This document shows positions 8,034 through 15,589 of a stretch of DNA of 41,705 nucleotides, piece after piece. The stretch comes from Alphaproteobacteria bacterium. Lineage in GTDB: Bacteria > Pseudomonadota > Alphaproteobacteria > Sphingomonadales > Kordiimonadaceae. Position 1 is the stretch's first letter. Each line of letters starts with the position of its first letter. The DNA is taken from positions 1 to 41,705 of the forward strand of contig JAJFIS010000043.1 of the NCBI GenBank assembly GCA_021774735.1, given 5' to 3'. Below the pieces are notes generated by a model. That model made no database searches, was not told the DNA's origin, and worked only from the letters and a program-made list of their open reading frames with translations. The position numbers were made by a program, and so were the translations under genes.

Positions 8034-9800
8034 TCACTCAGCGCGGCTCCAAACCAGTTCAAATTCAATACCAGCCTTTGGTCCCATGACAAAAATATAT
8101 GCATTGGTCAGCAAGGCTTTATCCTTGCCTTCTTGCAATCCATTAATGATCAAACGAGGTGTGGAATCGCTTCCATCTGAACGCGCAAGGATATTCAGCT
8201 TTTCATTCACTAAGAACATATCAATATCTTCACCGCCCACTGCTGATGCTATCATAACATCAACCTGACCAGCTGTTTGAATGTCAAGCTCAAAGCGAAA
8301 GAGAATACGGTTCAGTTGGGGATCACTTGCTAATTTTTTCTTGCCACGGAAAACCGACTGAACATCTTTGCCCGTTTTTTCACGGACGTCATAGGCCATT
8401 GACATATGAAGCGCATCGACAAAGGACTTATATTCAGTAGAGCGATTGTCCCAGTAAGCCTTTCTGGCATCAGAAATATCATTAACTGAACCATTCACTA
8501 GCTCCTTCAATACATCAACACGCTGACCAAAATTAACCCCGCCAACGTCAATCCTAGTATTATTAACAACGGTCAGGTTACCACCGCTTAACAGGGCAAC
8601 CACTTCACCGTTATGGTTGAAGATTGGCGAACCCGATGCGCCGCCACCTGCACCCATGGAAAATTGAACAAATTGATTTTGCAGCGGGTCAGTGCTGGTT
8701 AAGAAATAGTCAGTTATAGAGGTTATATTACCCACTTGCTGCTGTGGTTCTGGCTTGCGGGCATTAACGCCGCCGGCAACCATATTTTCCATCGGATAAC
8801 CAATATAAGCAACTTCATCGGCAGAATTTAAATCTATCAGATCTGTTGCACTGGCAAGTTTTAAGGCTGGCGCTAGCCCGTCAACATCATCGGTATAAAG
8901 CAAACCAACGTCATAGCCTGTAACAAAGTTTAACCTGTTACCACGATCATCAAAAACAGGCTTTTCTTTCAAATATTTAGCAAATTCCCCGTAATGAGGG
9001 TGCGCAATAACTTGCTTAATAACATGCTGTTGATAGGGGGGATAATTCGCCACAACCACAACTTCATAACCCTTTTCCGCATAGCCCTTCATGCCTTCAA
9101 CCACATGCGCATTTGTCGCCAAAGTACCGTCACCAACAACCCAAGCGGTGCCTGAGCCCAGCAATTGCTCCCCGCGCCTTGCCGCAACCAGATAAACTGA
9201 TTTTTCCAGTGCTGGCAGAACTTCAGAAAATGATCGCTTCTCCAGCCCTTCAACTTTAGCCTTCTGTTCCTCAATGGAAGCAATGAAATCAGCCGCATTC
9301 GCCGCCATCTGGTCTTCAATGGTTTCACTTTTTTCAAAGAGATATTGATACCCACCAACGGATATAAGCGCCAAAACCACAATAGACGCGGCAACCTTAA
9401 AGAATTTACCCGATGCTTCTTCGCGGGCGGTTTTTTTCTTGGCATATATCGGTTCAGTTACTGGCACCTCAAGATCAGCATAGGAGGAGGTAACCTCATA
9501 ACTTGGACCATCCTTGGCACCAACCGCAATTAAATGTGATCCAATGGGCAGCTCAATTTCGTCTTTAACCAGCTCACCATCCAGATAAACATAATTATCG
9601 CTTTGCATGATGATGCGATAATGACCTAGCTCAAACCGTAAGGAAAAATGCCGGGCACTTAGATGCTTCGTCGCATCACTATGGGGCCACTGAATATCGG
9701 CCTCATGGGCGCGCCCAAACAGAATATCCGTTTTCTCGTTACCAAACTCAAACACTTCGCCCTCATTTGGGCCAGACTTCGCTGTAATTCTTATAGCCAT
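8034..9800 (-). CDS. FHA domain - TM - trypsin-like serine protease (copy 1)
   Basis: This is a 588-residue protein. Residues 1-100 are an FHA phosphopeptide-binding domain with the conserved Gly29-Arg30 and Ser48/His51 (SARH). One hydrophobic helix at 134-153 follows a basic segment (KKKTAREE), so the FHA should be cytoplasmic and the remainder periplasmic. A coiled segment (160-190) leads into a chymotrypsin-fold protease at about 195-435 with a complete triad: His232 (TNAHVV), Asp297 (GYDVGL), Ser389 (GASGSP). The last 150 residues form a beta-rich tail resembling pre-peptidase C domains. An AAAGGAA lies 9 bases before the ATG. Its neighbour upstream is a second FHA-TM-trypsin, 74 bases away. 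The likely role is transducing a phosphorylation signal to a periplasmic protease; the substrate is unknown. Confidence 0.88.
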   Translation of the reverse strand: MAIRITAKSGPNEGEVFEFGNEKTDILFGRAHEADIQWPHSDATKHLSARHFSLRFELGHYRIIMQSDNYVYLDGELVKDEIELPIGSHLIAVGAKDGPSYEVTSSYADLEVPVTEPIYAKKKTAREEASGKFFKVAASIVVLALISVGGYQYLFEKSETIEDQMAANAADFIASIEEQKAKVEGLEKRSFSEVLPALEKSVYLVAARRGEQLLGSGTAWVVGDGTLATNAHVVEGMKGYAEKGYEVVVVANYPPYQQHVIKQVIAHPHYGEFAKYLKEKPVFDDRGNRLNFVTGYDVGLLYTDDVDGLAPALKLASATDLIDLNSADEVAYIGYPMENMVAGGVNARKPEPQQQVGNITSITDYFLTSTDPLQNQFVQFSMGAGGGASGSPIFNHNGEVVALLSGGNLTVVNNTRIDVGGVNFGQRVDVLKELVNGSVNDISDARKAYWDNRSTEYKSFVDALHMSMAYDVREKTGKDVQSVFRGKKKLASDPQLNRILFRFELDIQTAGQVDVMIASAVGGEDIDMFLVNEKLNILARSDGSDSTPRLIINGLQEGKDKALLTNAYIFVMGPKAGIEFELVWSRAE

Positions 9801-9874
9801 ATCAAATGGTTCCTTTCCCGAACAACCCCGTAATGACTTTTACACTACGTCTCAAATTCAACAATTGCAATTTA

Positions 9875-11665
9875 TCAGCGTTCTGCAAAGATTTCCCCTG
9901 CACAAACGCCTTTTGACCAGACATAAATATTAATTCTGAGGCTATCCCCAGAATGACCACCACCAATAACCATCTCAATCATTTCACGTTGGCCACCCGC
10001 AGTAGTTAAAGCGCCGTTAGAGCTGCGCGAAATATGGTCAAATTCAAAATCAAGGAATGTCTTCCTCATATCTTCACTGATGCTGAAGCTTGTCTCTGGC
10101 GTGTCTACTGTTGCCTGCAGGCACCCAGAAATCTTCCCACTTTTCGCGGGACAATGTCCCCTTTTCAAGGACTGGGCATAAACATAATATTTACCCGAGA
10201 CGGGTAGTGGCATTTCCAGAGCATCAAATCGTCGCCTGATTTTTTGCCCCCACATAAAAGGGGCTGTGTCCCAATCATAGGTGAAGCTGGCTTTGCACAT
10301 ATTTGCTGTCGGTTCTGATTGAGCATCAATCAAAGCCACTTTGCTTGCTTCAATTGTCGGCAAATCCGAAGTCCAACCCGACCAAATTTCTTGCTCGGCT
10401 TGCCAATTTATCTTGTCTCCACTTTCCTGCTTTAACATCTGGTGCAAGAACCGCAGGTTTTGACCGTAAGACTTTCCAGCAGAACTAACCGCTTTGCCAT
10501 TGCGCATTTCTTTCGAGCCTGAAAAATGAACAGCAACAACCTTGCCGTCCGCATTAAAAACTGGACCGCCACTGTTGCCGCCCCAGGTTTCAATGTCATA
10601 AGCCATAAAGGGGCTGGTCGCTTTTTCACCCTGCTGCTGCGCAAATCCTGCACGGCCATAAAAAGCCCCATATTCTATAATCGGTATCGGGCGTGTCTTG
10701 TCAAACTCGGTACGGTTCACCTTATTCGGATACCCTGCAATTGCAAGGGGCTGCCCTCGGTGCATTGCGGCAATCTCTTCAGCCTGGGCCAACTCCAGTG
10801 GTTTAATATGGTCCGGGATCCTTTCCACATGCAATGCAGCAAGGTCGTATGGCCTTAAGTAAAGCTGTTGAGCCTGAAACTTGATCGGCGGAATGCTGGA
10901 TAAATAGTTCTGAAAACGGGTCAGGCCAGGGTGATAAGTAACACCGATAATCCGAATGAGAGTGCCGTCCACACCGGCTTCAGTTGGCGGCACCCTCAAG
11001 TATGCAGAAGCGCCGTTTGTAATAGAAAAGTCAACAGATTCAGCAACATGCCTATTCGTAACCACCACACCGCCCGGTGCCAACCACGCGGTTGCAATGG
11101 GGGTAAGTTCTCCGTCAACTTCGCCCGGCTTTGTATTTTGAACAGAGAAAACACCTTGAAGCGTTTGTTCAGATATTTGGATATCATCATTTTGGAACCA
11201 AATGACAAATGAAGTCAACGCAGCCACCAATGCAGCGCCCGCCAATCCAAGGGCATATTTCCCTGTTGTGAAGGGCGATTTTTCCGGCGCTGTTATATGA
11301 ACCGTTTCAGCTAAAGTACTGATGGGAATATATTCAATGTCAAAAGTAGCGGATGTTTCACCCTCCACAAAGGATATAGTGCAGTTGCGGGGGAGATTTT
11401 GCTGGTCGTAAACACGTTTTCCACCTAACCAGACCGCCCCTTGACCGTTGGTGTCAAGTTGAAGGCAACCGGGCCCAAATTCCAGCTCACAATGTTGCCT
11501 GCCGACACCTTTTTCGCTCAGCTCTTCAGGAAGAACAACGTCAGCCCAGTTGCTATCCCGGCCAAAGCGAATGACCTGAATTTTGCCTTCTTCATATTGA
11601 GAGCAGTTTCCGTGACTGTCATTTATGCGAACAACAGCACCTGTTTTGGCCTGACCCGTCGGCAT
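9875..11665 (-). CDS. FHA domain - TM - trypsin-like serine protease (copy 2)
   Basis: This is a 596-residue protein with the same plan as its downstream neighbour but clearly diverged. The FHA-like domain (10-115) keeps Gly35-Arg36 and His58, but the phosphate-contact Ser is replaced by Gly55 (sequence GRQH), so phosphothreonine binding may be weakened. A single helix lies at 136-157. The protease domain (about 165-410) keeps His206 (TNRHVA), Asp274 (PYDLAA) and Ser365 (GNSGGP). The C-terminal 150 residues include several cysteines and an unassigned beta-rich domain. A GAGGAG sits 6 bases before the ATG at 11665. It is the first gene of the main minus-strand run; the preceding gene is closed by a terminator. 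It is likely inner-membrane anchored with the protease in the periplasm. Confidence 0.88.
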   Translation of the reverse strand: MPTGQAKTGAVVRINDSHGNCSQYEEGKIQVIRFGRDSNWADVVLPEELSEKGVGRQHCELEFGPGCLQLDTNGQGAVWLGGKRVYDQQNLPRNCTISFVEGETSATFDIEYIPISTLAETVHITAPEKSPFTTGKYALGLAGAALVAALTSFVIWFQNDDIQISEQTLQGVFSVQNTKPGEVDGELTPIATAWLAPGGVVVTNRHVAESVDFSITNGASAYLRVPPTEAGVDGTLIRIIGVTYHPGLTRFQNYLSSIPPIKFQAQQLYLRPYDLAALHVERIPDHIKPLELAQAEEIAAMHRGQPLAIAGYPNKVNRTEFDKTRPIPIIEYGAFYGRAGFAQQQGEKATSPFMAYDIETWGGNSGGPVFNADGKVVAVHFSGSKEMRNGKAVSSAGKSYGQNLRFLHQMLKQESGDKINWQAEQEIWSGWTSDLPTIEASKVALIDAQSEPTANMCKASFTYDWDTAPFMWGQKIRRRFDALEMPLPVSGKYYVYAQSLKRGHCPAKSGKISGCLQATVDTPETSFSISEDMRKTFLDFEFDHISRSSNGALTTAGGQREMIEMVIGGGHSGDSLRINIYVWSKGVCAGEIFAER

Positions 11666-11761
11666 TCTGAACTCCTCACTAATGCTTCAAATATTGCGCA
11701 TCCTGTATAACTCGCCGTTACAAAATCTAGTTTTCAGCAAGTAATAAACAAAATCTGCCGT

Positions 11762-11797
11762 AAATATAAATGACCGACCCCGCTTAGGGTCAGTCAT
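11762..11797 (-). terminator. Intrinsic terminator of the small secreted protein gene
   Basis: Read on the minus strand, an ATGAC.GACCC stem pairs with GGGTC.GTCAT around a 6-base loop, with one G-U pair, and is followed by a T-rich tail. It lies 24 bases past the stop of the secreted-protein gene and 97 bases before the FHA-protease 2 start. This implies that the small gene is transcribed separately from the six-gene run's protease-to-TIR part. Confidence 0.75.
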
Positions 11798-11820
11798 CCA
11801 GTTTTTAAGTATTTATGCAG

Positions 11821-12309
11821 TTACCCGCAAGTATGCCAAGTCCGGGTCCAATGAAGCACACCGTAACGGTCATACCAAAAACTATGATCGTGGTAATGAT
11901 TGCCATAGTAACAAGCATTAGCCTCATCAGCTTTTGGATTGGTGGCGGCAGCAAGGGCTAAAGCCTGCTTACCTAGGGCACTATTTTTGCCAGCCGCTTT
12001 TGCTGCAGCCCTGTAAACTTCATCTGCATGCCAGATTTTGTCATCAGCAAGGTCCGCACTATCCGCATCGGCTTCATCTTTAAGCAAAGCAAGATTTCCC
12101 GACATGGACATCATCTTGCCCGCAGCCAAAAGCAATATAGCATCATTACTTTCAAGCCCCGTTTTTAACAGCAATTCAGCTGCCCGTGAAGCATCGACCT
12201 GTTCTTGAGTGGCACCCGCTGGGGCTGCCTTATCCTCACCTACTATCCCCCCCTGGACACTAGATATTGAGAGAACGACAGAGACTGCTAGTAATTTTAG
12301 CATATTCAT
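11821..12309 (-). CDS. Small exported protein, Cys/His-rich C-terminus, unknown function
   Basis: This predicts 162 residues from the ATG at 12309, chosen because AAAGG lies 7 bases upstream (an upstream in-frame TTG at 12324 overlaps that site). The N-terminus is a signal peptide (NMLKLLAVSVVLSISSVQG). The middle is Ala-rich and helical. The C-terminal 30 residues are aromatic and histidine-rich, with two cysteines (ACYYGNHYHDHSFWY, ending HTCG), which could make a disulfide or a metal site. I do not recognise the family. It has its own terminator and lies between the divergent kinase gene and the FHA-proteases, which suggests it is the extracytoplasmic member of the same system, for example a protease substrate or inhibitor. 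Confidence 0.75.
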   Translation of the reverse strand: MNMLKLLAVSVVLSISSVQGGIVGEDKAAPAGATQEQVDASRAAELLLKTGLESNDAILLLAAGKMMSMSGNLALLKDEADADSADLADDKIWHADEVYRAAAKAAGKNSALGKQALALAAATNPKADEANACYYGNHYHDHSFWYDRYGVLHWTRTWHTCG

Positions 12310-12487
12310 TTGTACACCTTTCAATTAGTTTAAGTGGGGCAAGGTTACGTTAGGTTTTATTTGTTTGGCAATTAAAAAGAACCTAGAGTTTTTAATCGGG
12401 GCGATTGGCTTCTGTACATATTTAACATTTTTAGCGTTAAAGCCTCATTATCGAGACTATAGTGTAAAAATGACAAAAGGAGCGGCT

Positions 12488-14434
12488 GTGGACAATGAAG
12501 TAAAATATGAAAAAATCTTCGCAGCATTCCGCCGTGAAGACCATCCCTTATGTTTGCAAGCTCTGCATGATTTAGACATCACGCCTGACAAAACAGCATG
12601 GTTGGCTGATACTCTGAAAGCCACGTGGGAGCGCACTAACCCTAAAGACATTTTAGTTGATATTTCTGATAATATTGGAGACTTGAACCCGGGCGTTGAA
12701 ATTGGCCTAGCCTACTTCCTCCAAGGAATTTTATACAACAGGATGGGCCAAACCGCTAAATCCTTCGCCGCCTTTCAAAGCGCGGAGCAATTGGCCAATG
12801 CGGTCAACTCCCCAATATTTGAGATTGAAATTGGCATGGAGCGCGGCGTTGTCTTAGCTTGGCTTGGACAATTTGAGGCCGCTCTAAACGGCTATTTACG
12901 CGTTGTAACATTGGCAATAGACGCCTGCTATGAGATTGGACAGGCAGTGATATGGGCCAAAATTGGCCAGCTTTTTGGGGAATATAATGACCATGAGCAA
13001 TCTTTATATTATCTCCGCTTAGCCAAGAAAAATGGCGGCATGCTTTTGCCGACCCGCTTTCAAATAAATATGGCCATTGAAATGGCTGAAAAGATGCACA
13101 TGCTTGGCCAGAGAGAAGACGCACAAGCCTTAATAAAGGCGCTTGACCCTGCATCCACCGAAGCCTGCGACCAATATACAAAATTTAAACTTGGCCTTAT
13201 GGAGCTTAAATTTTCTGATAGCGAAGAAAAGGCGATCGATATTGCTCACGGCAAAGCCCAAGGATTGATGGAATCCGACGATGCATGGCAAGAAGCGGCC
13301 CTTGCTGCGGCCTTGGGGGAAGCCCTCATAACCATTAAGCCTGCAAAGGCCATTCCCAGTTTAGAACAAGCCGAAGAATATTTCCGCCAGCGCGGCTTAA
13401 TTTCGCATTTATGGCGCTGCCTTATACTGCAAGCCCGCTGCTTGGTTAAGCTAGACAGCCTAGCGAATGCAGAGGCGATGATGCGTGCGGCTAGGGAGAT
13501 TGCCTTTGATCAGGGCAATGAAAGATTGATTGAACTCACCGATAATATTAGGGAAACATTAGGCTTAACCCAAGGATTGGACTTACGCCAAAACGTTAAG
13601 GTTTCAAATGATTATAACAAAGCAAATAATGGCTATGCCACCCTCGAGTTGATAGGTAGCGGTGGTTACGGCGAGGTATATCGCGCTTTTGATATGCTGC
13701 AGCATAAAGAAGTGGCCCTAAAGAAGTTCCGCAACCGAAACCTTAGCATGGGTGAAGTCCAAACCTTCATGGAAGACACTATCAAACGTGAGCTTATCAG
13801 TGCAGCAAAGCTTCGCCATCCAGCCATTGTTGGCCCTACATCTTTTGGCACGGCGGATGACGGAAGTTTTTATACAACATCGCGTTTCATCAAGGGTAAA
13901 CCACTGCGGTCTTTTATGACGGGACAACCTTCCCCCATGAAACTTCTCAAATATCTCGCGCCCATTATCGGAGCCCTTGACTATGCCCACAGCAAAGGCG
14001 CCGTTCACCGAGATATTAAGCCTGAAAATATTATGATCGATGAGAGCAGCAATAGCCTGTTGGTGGATTTCGGTACTGCAAGCTTAAGCGAGGGCATAGG
14101 GGATATCGCCGCTAAATCTGGCACCCGGCCCTATATGGCCCCTGAACATCAACGGGGGCATGACGCCGCCCCTGAAATGGATAGCTTTTCGCTGGCAGTG
14201 ATTATTTATGAATGGCTTATGGGCGAAAAACCCTTTGCAGACCATGCCCCCACTGGGCGCGCCGCATATTGGTGGCAAAACCGGAAGATGAGCGCCAAAT
14301 TAAAAACCGCGGAAATACCAGCGGATATATCCTATCTCTTGCTGCAGGCATTTTCTTACCACGCCAAAAAACGTCCCGACATGGGGGCTTTTAATGCTAG
14401 TATGAAGGCCGCCTACCAAGCCCATCCTAAATGA
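12488..14434 (+). CDS. TPR - serine/threonine protein kinase
   Basis: I place the start at GTG 12488 because AAGGAG lies 5 bases upstream; the frame is open back to a TTG at 12365, which has no ribosome site. This gives 648 residues. Residues 1-370 are helical repeats of TPR type (for example GLAYFLQGILYNRMGQ and AALNGYLRVV). Residues about 380-640 are a complete Hanks-type kinase: glycine loop GSGGYGEV, lysine in VALKKF, catalytic HRDIKPEN near 505, DFG near 526, and APE. The order is inverted relative to usual bacterial PknB kinases, which carry the kinase first. There is no membrane segment from this start. It is divergent from the secreted protein and FHA-protease genes and is the natural writer for the FHA readers. 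Its TPR half probably senses or binds a partner. Confidence 0.88.
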   Translation: MDNEVKYEKIFAAFRREDHPLCLQALHDLDITPDKTAWLADTLKATWERTNPKDILVDISDNIGDLNPGVEIGLAYFLQGILYNRMGQTAKSFAAFQSAEQLANAVNSPIFEIEIGMERGVVLAWLGQFEAALNGYLRVVTLAIDACYEIGQAVIWAKIGQLFGEYNDHEQSLYYLRLAKKNGGMLLPTRFQINMAIEMAEKMHMLGQREDAQALIKALDPASTEACDQYTKFKLGLMELKFSDSEEKAIDIAHGKAQGLMESDDAWQEAALAAALGEALITIKPAKAIPSLEQAEEYFRQRGLISHLWRCLILQARCLVKLDSLANAEAMMRAAREIAFDQGNERLIELTDNIRETLGLTQGLDLRQNVKVSNDYNKANNGYATLELIGSGGYGEVYRAFDMLQHKEVALKKFRNRNLSMGEVQTFMEDTIKRELISAAKLRHPAIVGPTSFGTADDGSFYTTSRFIKGKPLRSFMTGQPSPMKLLKYLAPIIGALDYAHSKGAVHRDIKPENIMIDESSNSLLVDFGTASLSEGIGDIAAKSGTRPYMAPEHQRGHDAAPEMDSFSLAVIIYEWLMGEKPFADHAPTGRAAYWWQNRKMSAKLKTAEIPADISYLLLQAFSYHAKKRPDMGAFNASMKAAYQAHPK

Positions 14435-14525
14435 TACCGGGATAGGCTCGCTTGGGTTAACCGTTTTTCAAGTTGGGCAACCCGATGCGTCTTTTATCGC
14501 ACCCATTGAAGTGAATGATGAATAA

Positions 14526-15389
14526 TTAAGCTGCCCTTGGCCCGTAGCTTTGCCCCGCTGCAATTTGTGCCCATTGCCTAACATGGGGCAAATCATCCCC
14601 GAGCCAGTATGCTCGGCCATTCTCAATAACAAGGATTTCCTCCCATTTTGCCCCTACCGGCCCGTCGCCCGTGTGGGGTTCAACGAGCCATAGACCGTCA
14701 TGGGGGGCATGGTCTGATTGCGGACTTCCGTTCCACAGCGGTGAACTGCGGGCAAGACCCTTGGCCGCGGCAAGCACTTTCATTACGAACCAGCTAAGCG
14801 AGAGGCCGTCGGAGCCCTTTAACCGCCATTTAACCGGCATATTTGCCGTTTTAACGGCACGGTGACCAAAAACGGCACCGGGATGTTTAGTATGCACCGG
14901 TTCATAGCCCATGCTGCGAATATCTACCGCAACCCAGTCGGCTATTTCTTTAAATGTTTGGCCATTATTGACCGCATCGCAAACACCGACGCGGAATTGC
15001 TCAAGCCCGGCCATCATTTTAGCATGCTCAGGATTTTCACCAAAACAACAGCTATAAGAAGTATCGATCATATAGCCATCAAAAACTGGGGCTGCATCAA
15101 GGATGACACTGTCCCCCTTTTGCAAGGTCCGGGATTTGGGGTAGAAATTGCCAATTTTCCAATTGCCCGGCAAGGCCGTTCGTTCCCCAAACAACACCAC
15201 AGGGAGATGAAAAAAGGATTTAGCCCCAGCATCACGATACTGACGCACCAATGCCGCACCAACCTCTTTTTCGCTCTGTCCCTCGGTTAAAGAAGCCGCC
15301 ATATTTTCTAAAATTGAAAAAGAAAGGCTTTGTAATTCTTTAAAACGCGCGAGCGTAGTTGCATCAAAATTTTTTGTCTTAACAAGCAT
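14526..15389 (-). CDS. M24 metallopeptidase family protein (aminopeptidase/creatinase fold)
   Basis: This is a 287-residue protein with the pita-bread fold signature of family M24 (methionine aminopeptidase, Xaa-Pro dipeptidase). Candidate metal ligands are the two aspartates in ILDAAPVFDGYMIDTS, the histidine in VFGHRAV and the glutamates in WLVEPH and WEEILVIENG. The N-terminal prolidase domain is absent, so it is a stand-alone catalytic domain. The spacing between the Asp pair and the His is somewhat unusual, so activity on peptides is not certain. A GGGGGA lies before the ATG. It is convergent with the kinase gene, 91 bases away, and shows no link to the candidate system. Confidence 0.8.
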   Translation of the reverse strand: MLVKTKNFDATTLARFKELQSLSFSILENMAASLTEGQSEKEVGAALVRQYRDAGAKSFFHLPVVLFGERTALPGNWKIGNFYPKSRTLQKGDSVILDAAPVFDGYMIDTSYSCCFGENPEHAKMMAGLEQFRVGVCDAVNNGQTFKEIADWVAVDIRSMGYEPVHTKHPGAVFGHRAVKTANMPVKWRLKGSDGLSLSWFVMKVLAAAKGLARSSPLWNGSPQSDHAPHDGLWLVEPHTGDGPVGAKWEEILVIENGRAYWLGDDLPHVRQWAQIAAGQSYGPRAA

Positions 15390-15589
15390 AATGTTCCCCC
15401 ATTACTGGTTGCTTGCTTTTATAGTAGGCATAACAACAGATAAAACCCAAGGCCATTATTGCTCCATTGCAAATTTTCACATTTGCTGGGGCCGAGTGAA
15501 ATTGTGGCATAAAACATAAGCGTTTGACGCTGGCCTCTATAGAGGGCATCTTTCAAATAAACTAATCTGAAGCTGATTAAGGAGCTTAA

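Noticed and set aside
12365-12487. N-terminal membrane helix of the kinase from TTG 12365
   Set aside because: The longer start has no ribosome site, while GTG 12488 has a strong one; the upstream part is more likely promoter.
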